A stretch of 64,000 nt of DNA, taken from the NCBI RefSeq assembly GCF_001544455.2, contig NZ_FCOC02000007.1, positions 1-64,000 of the forward strand. Direction: 5' to 3'. The translations under genes were made by a program, and so were the position numbers. A model generated the notes under the pieces. That model was not told the DNA's origin. It made no database searches and was given only the letters and a program-made list of their open reading frames with translations. Below, piece after piece: positions 8,993-18,010 of the stretch (the stretch's first letter is position 1; each line of letters opens with the position of its first letter). This DNA is from Caballeronia sordidicola. Lineage in GTDB: Bacteria > Pseudomonadota > Gammaproteobacteria > Burkholderiales > Burkholderiaceae.

Positions 8993-10156
8993 ATGGGTAT
9001 AGCCGGCAAGCACGTTTCTCCCCTTTCCAATGCGGCCGACTCAGCCAGCGCGCCGGCCACGGCCACGCCCGCCGACGAACGTGTCAGGCGTCAATCGTGG
9101 TTCGGCCACCTGTTGAACCGTCCGGAGTTCGCCGCGATATCCGGCGCGGTGCTCGTGTTCATTGTGTTCGGCGTGGGCGCCGGCAGTTCGGGCATGTTCA
9201 ACCTCGACGGCGTGATGAACTGGTCGCAAGTCGCGGCGTATCTCGGCCTGCTTGCAGTCGGTGCCTGCTTGCTGATGATTGCGGGCGAGTTCGATCTGTC
9301 CATCGGCTCCATGATCGGTTTCGCCGGCATGATGGTCGCGATTCCATCGGTGTATTTTCATTGGCCGCTGTCGGTGGCGATCCTGTTCGCCTTCATTTGC
9401 TCGATGCTGCTCGGCGCATTGAACGGGTATCTGGTGGTGAAAACGCGGCTGCCTTCGTTCATCGTCACGCTGGCGTTCCTGTTTATCTTGCGCGGCTTGA
9501 CGCTCGCGCTCTCCATTCTCTTCGCGGATCGCACGATCATTTCCGGCGTTGGCGATCTCGCGCAAAACGACTGGCTCGCCAACACGCTGTTTCATGGCGT
9601 CGCATTGCATGGATTTTTTGCGTGGCTCGGGCATATGGGTATCGGCAAGTTGCTCGATAGCGGCGAACCGCTCGTGCCCGGCATTCCAAAAGTCATCCTG
9701 TGGTGGCTCGGCCTCGCCGCGGTGAGCGCGTTCGTGCTTGCGAAGACGCGTTTCGGCAACTGGATTCTTGCCGTCGGCGGCGATGCAAACGCAGCGAAGA
9801 ATGTCGGCGTACCGGTACGGCGCGTGAAGATTTCGTTGTTCGTGCTCACCGCGTTCTGCTCCTGTTTGTTCGCGGTGCTGCAGGTCTGCGACATCGGTTC
9901 CGCTGCCGCCGATCGCGGTCTGCAAAAGGAATTCGAAGCGATCATCGCGGCGGTGATTGGCGGGACGCTGCTCACGGGCGGATACGGATCGGTGATCGGC
10001 GCGTGCTTCGGGGCGCTGATCTTTGGCGTGGTGCAGATCGGCATTACGTACACGAACGTCAGCTCCGACTGGTTCCGCGTGTTCCTCGGCGTGATGCTGC
10101 TGATCGCGGTGCTGTTCAATCACTACGTGCGTCGTCGCGTTTCACAGGCTCAATAA
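8993..10156 (+). CDS. Sugar (inositol) ABC transporter permease
   Basis: A 387-residue integral membrane protein of the RbsC/FrcC permease family. After a polar N-terminal tail of about 45 residues there are roughly ten hydrophobic segments. Family landmarks include the AGEFDLSIGSMIGF loop near residue 96 and GGDANAAKNVGVPV near residue 260, followed by VIGGTLLTGGYGS. A clear AAGGAG ribosome-binding site precedes the ATG. It should pair with the binding protein upstream and the ATPase 11 bp downstream as the inositol importer. Confidence 0.93.
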   Translation: MGIAGKHVSPLSNAADSASAPATATPADERVRRQSWFGHLLNRPEFAAISGAVLVFIVFGVGAGSSGMFNLDGVMNWSQVAAYLGLLAVGACLLMIAGEFDLSIGSMIGFAGMMVAIPSVYFHWPLSVAILFAFICSMLLGALNGYLVVKTRLPSFIVTLAFLFILRGLTLALSILFADRTIISGVGDLAQNDWLANTLFHGVALHGFFAWLGHMGIGKLLDSGEPLVPGIPKVILWWLGLAAVSAFVLAKTRFGNWILAVGGDANAAKNVGVPVRRVKISLFVLTAFCSCLFAVLQVCDIGSAAADRGLQKEFEAIIAAVIGGTLLTGGYGSVIGACFGALIFGVVQIGITYTNVSSDWFRVFLGVMLLIAVLFNHYVRRRVSQAQ

Positions 10157-10167
10157 GGGGAGCGGTC

Positions 10168-10959
10168 ATGGCAGACCAGGACACCATTCTCGCGCTGGAA
10201 AATGTCAGCAAGTTCTTTGGCCGCGTGATCGCGCTGAACGGCGTGACGTTGCGTTTGAAGCGTGGCGAAGTGCATTGCCTGCTTGGCGACAACGGCGCGG
10301 GCAAATCCACGTTGATCAAGACGCTCGCGGGCGTTCATGCGCCCTCTTCCGGCGAATATCTCGTCGATGGAAAACCAGTGCATTTCGGCTCGCCCAAAGA
10401 AGCGCTCGATATGGGTATTGCAACCGTGTATCAGGATCTTGCGCTCGTGCCTTTGCTGTCGGTCGCACGGAACTTCTTCATGGGGCGCGAGCCGCAGAAG
10501 AAGCTTTTCGGATTCCTGAACGTGATGGACCTCGATCTGGCGGCACAGACATCGAGCGCGCGTCTTTCCGAAATGGGCATCAACGTGCGTGACGCGCATC
10601 AACCCATCGGCACCATGTCAGGCGGCGAGAAACAATGCCTCGCGATCGCGCGGGCGATCCATTTCGGCGCGCGCGTGCTGATCCTCGATGAACCCACGGC
10701 CGCGCTCGGCGTGAAGCAATCGTTCAACGTACTGCGCTTGATCCATACGGCGCGCGCGAAAGGCATCTCCGTGATCTTCATCACGCACAACGTGCATCAC
10801 GCGTATCCCATCGGCGATTCGTTCACGCTGCTCAATCGCGGGCGCTCCATGGGCACGTTCACCAAAGACACGATCACGAAGAACGAAGTCCTCGACATGA
10901 TGGCGGGCGGGGCCGAGATGCAGCAGATGATGAGTGAACTGGAAGATGCCCCGGCTTGA
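10168..10959 (+). CDS. Sugar (inositol) ABC transporter ATP-binding protein
   Basis: A 263-residue ABC ATPase powering the inositol importer. Walker A is GDNGAGKST (about residues 41-49), the Q-loop region is TVYQDLALV, the signature is MSGGEKQCLA and Walker B is VLILDEPTAAL. It has a single nucleotide-binding domain, like FrcA of fructose transporters, whereas RbsA and IatA proteins carry two; it should therefore act as a homodimer. Start ATG at 10168 follows AAGGGGAG; the much longer open frame reaching back to 9700 overlaps the permease and is rejected. Confidence 0.93.
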   Translation: MADQDTILALENVSKFFGRVIALNGVTLRLKRGEVHCLLGDNGAGKSTLIKTLAGVHAPSSGEYLVDGKPVHFGSPKEALDMGIATVYQDLALVPLLSVARNFFMGREPQKKLFGFLNVMDLDLAAQTSSARLSEMGINVRDAHQPIGTMSGGEKQCLAIARAIHFGARVLILDEPTAALGVKQSFNVLRLIHTARAKGISVIFITHNVHHAYPIGDSFTLLNRGRSMGTFTKDTITKNEVLDMMAGGAEMQQMMSELEDAPA

Positions 10960-11003
10960 ACACAGGCTCCCTCGCGCACTTCATCTATTCCCAAGGATCG
11001 AAC

Positions 11004-12998
11004 ATGGCATTGCACTCATCAACCGGATCGCGATTCGCTCAGGGGCGAACGCGCGACGTCGTGTGTCTCGGGCGGATCGCGGTCGACCTCTATGCGCAAC
11101 AGGTCGGCGCGCGGCTTGAAGATGTATCGAGTTTCGCGAAGTATCTTGGCGGCTCGTCGGCAAATATTGCTTTCGGATGCGCACGGCTAGGACTTAAGTC
11201 CGCAATGCTCTCGCGCGTGGGCAACGATCACATGGGCCGCTTTCTCACCGAAACGCTGGAACGCGAAGGATGCGACACCAGCCATCTACGCATCGATCAT
11301 GAGCGGTTGACGGGGCTGGTCCTGCTCGGCCTTGAAGATCGCGATACGTTTCCGCTCGTGTTCTATCGCGATGATTGCGCCGATATGGCCGTCGACGAAA
11401 ACGACTTCGACGAAGCGTTCATTGCTTCGTCGAAAGCATTGTTGATTACAGGTACGCATTTCTCCACGGATCAGGTCAACCGCACGAGCCGTCGCGCGCT
11501 TGATTACGCGCGGCGCAATCAGGTTCGCACAGTGCTGGATATCGATTACCGGCCGGTGCTGTGGGGACTGACCGGCAAGGCCGACGGCGAGACGCGGTTT
11601 GTCGCGAACGACGGCGTCACCGCTCATCTGCAAGGCATTCTGCCTTTGATGGATCTCGTGATCGGCACCGAAGAAGAATTCCGGATTGCCGGCGGCAAGG
11701 ACACGCTGATCGATGCACTTGCCGCCGTGCGCTCCGTCACCGACGCCACGCTCGTCGTCAAACGCGGACCGATGGGCTGCTCGATCATCGAAAGCGATAT
11801 TCCCGTGTCGATAGACGACGCACCCGTTCACGGCGGCGTGGAAGTCGAAGTGCTGAACGTGCTGGGTGCGGGCGATGCATTCGCCGCCGGCTTCCTCGCC
11901 GGCTGGCTGCGCGACGAACCCATGGAGGCGTGCGCACGCACGGCCAACGCATGCGGCGCGCTGGTCGTGTCGCGTCACGGCTGTGCGCCGGCCATGCCCA
12001 CGCCCGCCGAACTGTCCTACTTTCTCGATGCCGCCCGCGCCGATCCCATTCGCATGCGCCGTCCCGACCGCGATGCGACGCTCGCGCGTGTGCATCGTGT
12101 GACGCCCGCTCGAAAGCAATGGAACGAAGTGCTTGGTTTTGCCTTCGATCATCGCAACCAGTTCTTCGAACTTGCGCAGCAAACCGGCGCCGATGAAACC
12201 CGCATTGCCGAACTCAAGGCCTTGTTCGTGCAAGCCGTGGCGCAAACAGAAACGGAACGCGGACTTGAAGGACGTATCGGCGTGTTGATCGATGATCGCT
12301 ATGGTCAGGACGCGCTGAATGCGGCGACCGGACGCGGCTGGTGGATCGGGCGTCCGGTGGAGTTGCCGGGATCGATGCCGCTCGTCTTCGATCACGGCCG
12401 GTCGATTGGAACCACGCTGATCGAGTGGCCGCGCGAGCACGTTGCGAAGTGCCTCGTGCACTATCACCCTGACCATCCGCACGAAATCCGCCTTGAACAG
12501 GAAGCGCAGATTCGCGCGCTTTACGACGCGGTTCAGGCGAGCGGCCACGAACTGCTGCTCGAAGTGATCGTGCCGAAGAATGGTCCGCCTGTTGCCGAAG
12601 ACACAGCGCTGCGGTCCCTGAAGCGGCTCTATAACCTCGGTATCTATCCTGAATGGTGGAAGCTCGAACCCATGAGCGCGAAGCAATGGGAAGCCGTCGA
12701 TGCGCTGATTGCCGAGCGTGATCCGGCGTGCCGCGGCGTGGTGTTGCTGGGTTTGTCGGCGGCGGTGGACCAGCTTTGCGAGGGCTTTAAACCAGCGGCT
12801 TTATCGAAGACATGCCGTGGGTTTACCGTCGGCCGCACGATCTTCCACGAGCCGAGCCACGCGTGGCTTAGTGGCGCAATCGACGATGCCGAACTCATTG
12901 CGCGGGTCCGGCGTACGTTCGAAACGCTGATCGATGCCTGGACAGAAGCGCGCGCCACCTCGGGCGCGCAAGCCACCACGCAGGAGCAGGCAGCATGA
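11004..12998 (+). CDS. iolC: 5-dehydro-2-deoxygluconokinase fused to a DUF2090 domain
   Basis: A 664-residue two-domain protein. The N-terminal about 330 residues are a PfkB/ribokinase-type kinase (GGSSANIAFGCARLG near residue 50; catalytic GAGDAFAAGF near residue 288) that phosphorylates 2-deoxy-5-keto-gluconate. Residues about 350-650 form the DUF2090 domain, an aldolase-like barrel found fused to IolC in many proteobacteria. The ATG at 11004 follows AAGGA; an upstream in-frame TTG overlapping the previous stop is less likely. No separate iolJ aldolase is present, so the C-terminal domain may cleave the phosphorylated product; that is an inference. It ends in an ATGA overlap with iolD. Confidence 0.93.
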   Translation: MALHSSTGSRFAQGRTRDVVCLGRIAVDLYAQQVGARLEDVSSFAKYLGGSSANIAFGCARLGLKSAMLSRVGNDHMGRFLTETLEREGCDTSHLRIDHERLTGLVLLGLEDRDTFPLVFYRDDCADMAVDENDFDEAFIASSKALLITGTHFSTDQVNRTSRRALDYARRNQVRTVLDIDYRPVLWGLTGKADGETRFVANDGVTAHLQGILPLMDLVIGTEEEFRIAGGKDTLIDALAAVRSVTDATLVVKRGPMGCSIIESDIPVSIDDAPVHGGVEVEVLNVLGAGDAFAAGFLAGWLRDEPMEACARTANACGALVVSRHGCAPAMPTPAELSYFLDAARADPIRMRRPDRDATLARVHRVTPARKQWNEVLGFAFDHRNQFFELAQQTGADETRIAELKALFVQAVAQTETERGLEGRIGVLIDDRYGQDALNAATGRGWWIGRPVELPGSMPLVFDHGRSIGTTLIEWPREHVAKCLVHYHPDHPHEIRLEQEAQIRALYDAVQASGHELLLEVIVPKNGPPVAEDTALRSLKRLYNLGIYPEWWKLEPMSAKQWEAVDALIAERDPACRGVVLLGLSAAVDQLCEGFKPAALSKTCRGFTVGRTIFHEPSHAWLSGAIDDAELIARVRRTFETLIDAWTEARATSGAQATTQEQAA

Positions 12999-14857
12999 AC
13001 AGCACGATCCGTTTGACGGCTGCGCAGGCGCTGGTCCGCTACCTTGCCGCGCAGCAAACCGAAGATGGCGAAGCGCTCTTCGGCGGCGTCTTCGCCATCT
13101 TCGGGCATGGCAATGTGGCGGGGATGGGCGAGGCGTTATATGCCCATCGCGAGACCTTGCCGACTTATCGCGCGCACAACGAGCAAGCCATGGCGCACGC
13201 CGCCATAGCGTATGCGAAAGCGCACTTTCGCCGCCGGATGATGGCGGTGACTACGTCCATTGGTCCGGGCGCGACGAACCTCGTGACGGCTGCCGCGCTG
13301 GCGCATGTGAACCGCTTGCCCGTGTTGTTGCTGCCCGGCGATATCTTCGTGTCGCGCGCGCCCGATCCCGTTCTGCAGCAAGTGGAAGATTTCGCCGATG
13401 GCAACGTGTCCGCGAACGATACGTTGAAACCCGTCTCGCGTTACTTCGACCGCATCGTGCATCCGGCGCAATTGCTGAGCGCGCTACCTCGCGCAATCCG
13501 CGTATTGACCGACGCCGCATTGTGCGGCCCGGTCACGCTCGCGTTGCCTCAAGATGTGCAGGCCATGGCGTACGACTATCCCGCTTCGTTCTTCGAGCCG
13601 CGCGCGGTATCGTTCCATGCGCCCGCGCCCGCAGCCGATGACATCACACGCGCCGCCACTGCATTGCGCGCCGCTAAAAAGCCCTTGCTCGTATCCGGCG
13701 GCGGCGTGCTTTACGGCCTTGCGACCGGTGCGTTGCGTTCTTTCTCGGAGCGCCACGGCATTCCTGTCGCCGAAACCCAGGCCGGAAAGGGTGCGCTCGA
13801 ATGGGATCATCCGCTGAACCTGGGCGGTATCGGCGTGACCGGATCGGAGGCCGCGAACGCGTTGGCAAATGACGCCGATTGCGTGCTCGCGGTTGGCACT
13901 CGCCTGCAGGATTTCACGACGGGATCGAACACGTTGTTCACGCAGGCACAGATCATCGGCATCAACGCAAATGCATTTGATGCCCTGAAACAAGGTGCTC
14001 TGGCAGTGGAAGCCGATGCAAGGCTCGCACTCGATGCACTCAGCACGACACTCGATGACTGGCGTACATCGCCGCCATGGACCGCACGCGCACACGAACT
14101 CGCTGATAGCTGGCGCGCGAGCGTCGACCATGTGACGAACGCGCCACAGCAGGACAACACATTGCCGCGCGAAGCCGACGTGATCGGCGCGGTGCAGCGT
14201 TCGAGCGTGCAATCGGCGGCCAATGACATTGTGGTTTGCGCGGCAGGAACCTTGCCTGCCGATTTGCAGAAGCTCTGGCGCACGAGTACGCCGGGCGGTT
14301 ATCACGTCGAATACGGTTACTCGTGCATGGGTTATGAAATTGCCGGTGCGTTGGGTACGAAACTCGCGCGGCCTGAGCGCGAAGTGATCGTGATTATTGG
14401 CGACGGCAGCTATCTGATGATGAACAGCGAACTGGCTACCTCCGTCATGCTTGGGGCGAAGATCATCGTCGTGCTGCTCGACAACCGTGGTTACGGTTGC
14501 ATCAACCGCTTGCAGCAAGCGTGCGGCGGCGCGCCGTTCAACAACCTGATAGCCGATTGCCGCCAGGGTCCTGAAGGCGCGCCGTTCATCGACTTCGCCA
14601 TGCACGCGCGTTCGCTGGGCGCGAGCGCGGAGCATGTTGCGAATACCGATGAACTCGAAGCCGCGATGCAGCGTGCGCGGGCATCGACGAAATCGTATCT
14701 GGTCAGCATCGATACCGACCCCGCGCGTCCCACGGAAGAAGGCGGCTGGTGGTGGGAAGTCGCAGTGCCCGAAGTGTCGTCGCGTGAAGCGGTACGCGCG
14801 GCGCGCGCTGACTACGAGCACAAACTCACGGTGCGCTCGAAGCGCACGAAGGAATAA
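12995..14857 (+). CDS. iolD: 3D-(3,5/4)-trihydroxycyclohexane-1,2-dione acylhydrolase
   Basis: Thiamine-diphosphate enzyme that hydrolyses the ring of the dione made by IolE to give 5-deoxy-glucuronate. The 620-residue protein has the three-domain ThDP layout: N-terminal PYR domain with the catalytic glutamate region (YRAHNEQAMAHAAIAYAKA near residue 55), a middle domain, and a C-terminal PP domain with the cofactor motif GDGSYLMMN near residue 469 and its distal asparagine in LLDNRGYGCIN. Translationally coupled to iolC by a 4-bp overlap and followed after 2 bp by iolE. Confidence 0.95.
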   Translation: MNSTIRLTAAQALVRYLAAQQTEDGEALFGGVFAIFGHGNVAGMGEALYAHRETLPTYRAHNEQAMAHAAIAYAKAHFRRRMMAVTTSIGPGATNLVTAAALAHVNRLPVLLLPGDIFVSRAPDPVLQQVEDFADGNVSANDTLKPVSRYFDRIVHPAQLLSALPRAIRVLTDAALCGPVTLALPQDVQAMAYDYPASFFEPRAVSFHAPAPAADDITRAATALRAAKKPLLVSGGGVLYGLATGALRSFSERHGIPVAETQAGKGALEWDHPLNLGGIGVTGSEAANALANDADCVLAVGTRLQDFTTGSNTLFTQAQIIGINANAFDALKQGALAVEADARLALDALSTTLDDWRTSPPWTARAHELADSWRASVDHVTNAPQQDNTLPREADVIGAVQRSSVQSAANDIVVCAAGTLPADLQKLWRTSTPGGYHVEYGYSCMGYEIAGALGTKLARPEREVIVIIGDGSYLMMNSELATSVMLGAKIIVVLLDNRGYGCINRLQQACGGAPFNNLIADCRQGPEGAPFIDFAMHARSLGASAEHVANTDELEAAMQRARASTKSYLVSIDTDPARPTEEGGWWWEVAVPEVSSREAVRAARADYEHKLTVRSKRTKE

Positions 14858-14859
14858 AG

Positions 14860-15765
14860 ATGAGCACGTTCGACGTACGAATCGGCATCAATCCGCTTTC
14901 ATGGATGAACGACGATTTGCCCTCCCTCGGCGGTGAAACACCGCTGAGCGTCGCGCTGACGGAAGGCAAGAAGATCGGCTACGAAGGCTTTGAACTTGGC
15001 AACAAATTCCCGCGTGAAGCGCAAGCGCTGAAAAAGTTGCTGGCTGAATACGATCTGGCGCTCGTGTCCGGCTGGTATTCCGGACGCCTCGCCGAGCGTA
15101 GCGCGGAAGACGAAATCGCCGCCGTGGGTCCGCATCTGGATCTGCTGGCGAAGAACGGCGCGACGGTGATGGTCTACGGCGAGGTGGCGGATTCGATTCA
15201 GGGTTCCCCGCGGCCGCTCTATCAGCGCCCCCGTTTTTTCTCCGATGATCGATGGTCCGAGTACGCAAGACGTCTCGACACGTTCGCTGAATACACATTG
15301 TCGAAAGGCGTTCGCGTGGCGTACCACCATCACATGGGCGCCTATGTCGAGACGCCTTCGGACGTGGACAAGCTGATGAGCCTGACCGGCAATTCGGTTG
15401 GCCTGCTATTCGATGCAGGACATATCACGTTCGCGGGCGGCGATCCGCTCGCCGTGCTCGACAAGCACATCGGCCGCGTTTGCCATGTTCATTGCAAGGA
15501 CGTGCGGCCCGACATCATCAAGCTCGCGCGCAATCGCAACTGGAGTTTTCTCGACGCAGTCATCAACGGTGCGTTCACCGTTCCCGGCGACGGCGCGGTC
15601 GACTTTCCATCGATCATCGCGCGATTGAAACGGCAGGGGTATCACGGCTGGCTGGTGGTCGAAGCTGAGCAAGACCCCGTTATTGCAACGAGCTATGCGT
15701 ATGCCGAGAAAGGCTACAAGACGCTGCGCGCGCTCGTTGATCAATCATTTCAGGAGGCAGCATGA
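14860..15765 (+). CDS. iolE: myo-inosose-2 dehydratase
   Basis: Dehydrates 2-keto-myo-inositol to the trihydroxycyclohexane dione, the second step of inositol degradation. The 301-residue protein is a xylose-isomerase-like TIM barrel. It starts with IGINPLSWMNDD and carries the metal-site segments YHHHMGAYVETPSD, LLFDAGHITFAGGD and HCKDVR of this family. Starts 2 bp after the iolD stop and overlaps iolB by 4 bp, within one tightly packed operon. Confidence 0.95.
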   Translation: MSTFDVRIGINPLSWMNDDLPSLGGETPLSVALTEGKKIGYEGFELGNKFPREAQALKKLLAEYDLALVSGWYSGRLAERSAEDEIAAVGPHLDLLAKNGATVMVYGEVADSIQGSPRPLYQRPRFFSDDRWSEYARRLDTFAEYTLSKGVRVAYHHHMGAYVETPSDVDKLMSLTGNSVGLLFDAGHITFAGGDPLAVLDKHIGRVCHVHCKDVRPDIIKLARNRNWSFLDAVINGAFTVPGDGAVDFPSIIARLKRQGYHGWLVVEAEQDPVIATSYAYAEKGYKTLRALVDQSFQEAA

Positions 15766-16571
15766 GCCTGCTCGTCAAGGCGTCGCGCGAAGGTCAGACC
15801 ATCGCGCGCGTCACGCCGGAAACCGCGTTGTGGAAGCATGTGGGGTTTGCTGCGTATCGGCTCGAAACCGGCGATATCGTGCATGTGAATGAAGCGAAAC
15901 GCGAGGTGTGCATCGTGGTGTTGTCGGGAACCGTCAGCATCGAGGCAGGCGATCACAGGTGGGAAAAGCTCGGTTCGCGCGACAGCGTATTCAAAGACAC
16001 CGCGCCCTATGCCGTGTATCTGCCGCCGAAACTCGCCGCTACCGTGCGCGCGGATCGCGATGCCGAGATCGGCGTGGCAAGCGCGCCCGCTACCGGGATA
16101 TATCCACCGCGGCTCATCGAGCCTTCCCAAATGAAACGATCGACTCGCGGCAAGGGCGCGAATACGCGATACGTATGCGATATTCTTCCGCAAACCGAAC
16201 CGGCCGAAGGCTTGCTCGTTGTCGAAGTGAAGACGCCTGGCGGTCATGCATCGAGCTATCCGCCGCACAAGCATGACAAAGACAACGTGCCGGTGGAGAG
16301 CTCGCTCGAAGAGACTTATTATCATCGGCTGAATCCGCCGCAAGGATTCGCGTTTCAGCGCGTGTATACGGATGAACGCGATATCGATGAAACCATGGCC
16401 GTTGAAGATCACGACGTGGTCATGGTGCCGCGCGGCTATCATCCGGTCGTGGTGCCGTATGGTTACGACAACTACTATCTGAACGTGATGGCCGGCGACA
16501 AACGCACCTGGCACTTCAAGAACGACCCGAAGCACGAGTGGATTGTGGAAAGGGACAGCACGCCTTCCTAG
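15762..16571 (+). CDS. iolB: 5-deoxy-glucuronate isomerase
   Basis: Converts 5-deoxy-glucuronate to 2-deoxy-5-keto-gluconate, the IolC substrate. The 269-residue bicupin protein shows the metal-binding cupin segment SSYPPHKHDKD near residue 168 and MVPRGYHPVVVPYGYDNYYLNVMAG-like C-terminal features of IolB. Last gene of the rightward arm. Its stop codon directly abuts the stop of the convergent LivF-like gene, leaving no room for a conventional terminator. No iolA (mmsA) is present in this window. Confidence 0.95.
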   Translation: MSLLVKASREGQTIARVTPETALWKHVGFAAYRLETGDIVHVNEAKREVCIVVLSGTVSIEAGDHRWEKLGSRDSVFKDTAPYAVYLPPKLAATVRADRDAEIGVASAPATGIYPPRLIEPSQMKRSTRGKGANTRYVCDILPQTEPAEGLLVVEVKTPGGHASSYPPHKHDKDNVPVESSLEETYYHRLNPPQGFAFQRVYTDERDIDETMAVEDHDVVMVPRGYHPVVVPYGYDNYYLNVMAGDKRTWHFKNDPKHEWIVERDSTPS

Positions 16572-17276
16572 TCAGCTGCCTACGGAAAGCCATTCCCGTG
16601 TGATGCGTTCGTCTGCTGCGAACGCATTGGGTGTGCCGTCGAAAACAATCGTTCCATGCCCCATTACGGCAATGCGCGTTGCGAGTTCACGCGCAATCGT
16701 CATGCGCTGTTCGATCAGCAGAATAGCCACGCCTCGCGCCTGCAAGCTCTTCAGGCACGCGGCGACCTGGGCCACGATCTGAGGCGCGAGACCTTCGGTA
16801 GGTTCATCGACGATCACGAACGATGGGTCGCCCACCAAGGTGCGCGCGAGTGCAAGCATCTGCTGTTCGCCGCCGGACAGGAGACCCGCTTTCACGGCCT
16901 TGCGTTCGTGCAGTATCGGGAAAAGCTGCTCGGCGTTTGCTATGTCGAAACTCGATCCACCACGTTTTATTCCCAGTAACAAGTTCTCGCGAACGCTTAG
17001 TGTGGGGAAAACATCGCGTTGCTCGGGGACATAACCCAAGCCCATTCGCGCGATGGCGTGCGGCCGCTTTCCAAGTATCGATACCCCACGATAATTCGCC
17101 ACGCCTTCTGCACGCACGAGTCCCATCAGCGCTTTGGCAAGCGTGGAGCGTCCCGAACCATTGCGCCCCGCAAGCACGACGACCTCGCCTTCATCGATAC
17201 ACAAGCTCACGCCATGCAGTACGTGACTTGACCCGTACCATGCGTTCAGGCCTTCGATTTCAAGGAGCGCGGTCAT
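16572..17276 (-). CDS. Branched-chain amino acid-type ABC transporter ATP-binding protein (LivF family)
   Basis: A 234-residue ABC ATPase of the LivF type. Walker A is GRNGSGRSTLAKAL (note arginine in place of the usual lysine of GKST), the signature is LLSGGEQQML, and Walker B is FVIVDEPTEGL followed by APQIV, typical of LivF. It overlaps the LivG-like gene by 4 bp and ends the leftward operon. The ligand is unknown: no binding protein accompanies the cluster. The Walker A lysine-to-arginine change is unusual and could lower activity. Confidence 0.93.
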   Translation of the reverse strand: MTALLEIEGLNAWYGSSHVLHGVSLCIDEGEVVVLAGRNGSGRSTLAKALMGLVRAEGVANYRGVSILGKRPHAIARMGLGYVPEQRDVFPTLSVRENLLLGIKRGGSSFDIANAEQLFPILHERKAVKAGLLSGGEQQMLALARTLVGDPSFVIVDEPTEGLAPQIVAQVAACLKSLQARGVAILLIEQRMTIARELATRIAVMGHGTIVFDGTPNAFAADERITREWLSVGS

Positions 17277-18010
17277 ATTGCGTCACCGAGATACGCCGAT
17301 CGAACGGCTGCGTTCGCGGCGACTTCATCGGGCGTTCCGCTTGCAACCAAGCGGCCGTGCACCAGCACCGAGATTGTGTCGGCGAGCGCAAAAACGGCTT
17401 CCATGTCGTGCTCGACAATCAACAGCGTCTTACCTTGTGTTGTCGCGCGGATCAACGCGAGTGCACGCGCCGCTTCCGAGCGGTTCATGCCGGCAGTGGG
17501 TTCATCGAGCAGGATTGTGGACGCCCCTGATGACAGCGCAAGCCCCAGATCCAGCGCGCGCAGTTCCGCATGACTGAGGTTTGCAGCGGGTTCGCCCCTG
17601 CGCTCGAACAAACCGATTGATTCAAGGACCCGCCGGGTTTCATGATCGATTGCATTCGACCCGAACCATCTCGCTTTCCACGACGTCCGGGCGCCAAGCA
17701 CCGCGCATCGAAGGTTGTCCCATACGCTGAGACCGGCGAACACGCTGGAGGTCTGGAAGCTGCGCGCAAGGCCCATGCGTCCCAGCCGATACGCAGGCAA
17801 CCCCGTGACATCCATGCCGTCGAGAATGACACGGCCGCTCGTTGGCCGCGTGCGTCCCGCGACAAGATCGAACAGCGTCGATTTGCCCGCGCCGTTCGGC
17901 CCGATCAACGCATGACGCTCGCCTTGCCGAACGCTAAGATCAACGCCGCGCAGGATCTGCGTGGCGCCGAAGCGCTTCGTGATTTGCCTGAGTTCGAGCG
18001 CGGTGTTCAT
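17273..18010 (-). CDS. Branched-chain amino acid-type ABC transporter ATP-binding protein (LivG family)
   Basis: A 245-residue ABC ATPase of the LivG type with Walker A GPNGAGKSTLFDLVAG, signature NLSHAELRALDLGLAL (the usual LSYG version is LSHA here) and Walker B STILLDEPTAGMN. The start at 18010 is chosen because its ATG overlaps the LivM stop as ATGA. It presumably dimerises with the LivF-like partner downstream, and here keeps the normal Walker A lysine that LivF lacks. Confidence 0.92.
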   Translation of the reverse strand: MNTALELRQITKRFGATQILRGVDLSVRQGERHALIGPNGAGKSTLFDLVAGRTRPTSGRVILDGMDVTGLPAYRLGRMGLARSFQTSSVFAGLSVWDNLRCAVLGARTSWKARWFGSNAIDHETRRVLESIGLFERRGEPAANLSHAELRALDLGLALSSGASTILLDEPTAGMNRSEAARALALIRATTQGKTLLIVEHDMEAVFALADTISVLVHGRLVASGTPDEVAANAAVRSAYLGDAI

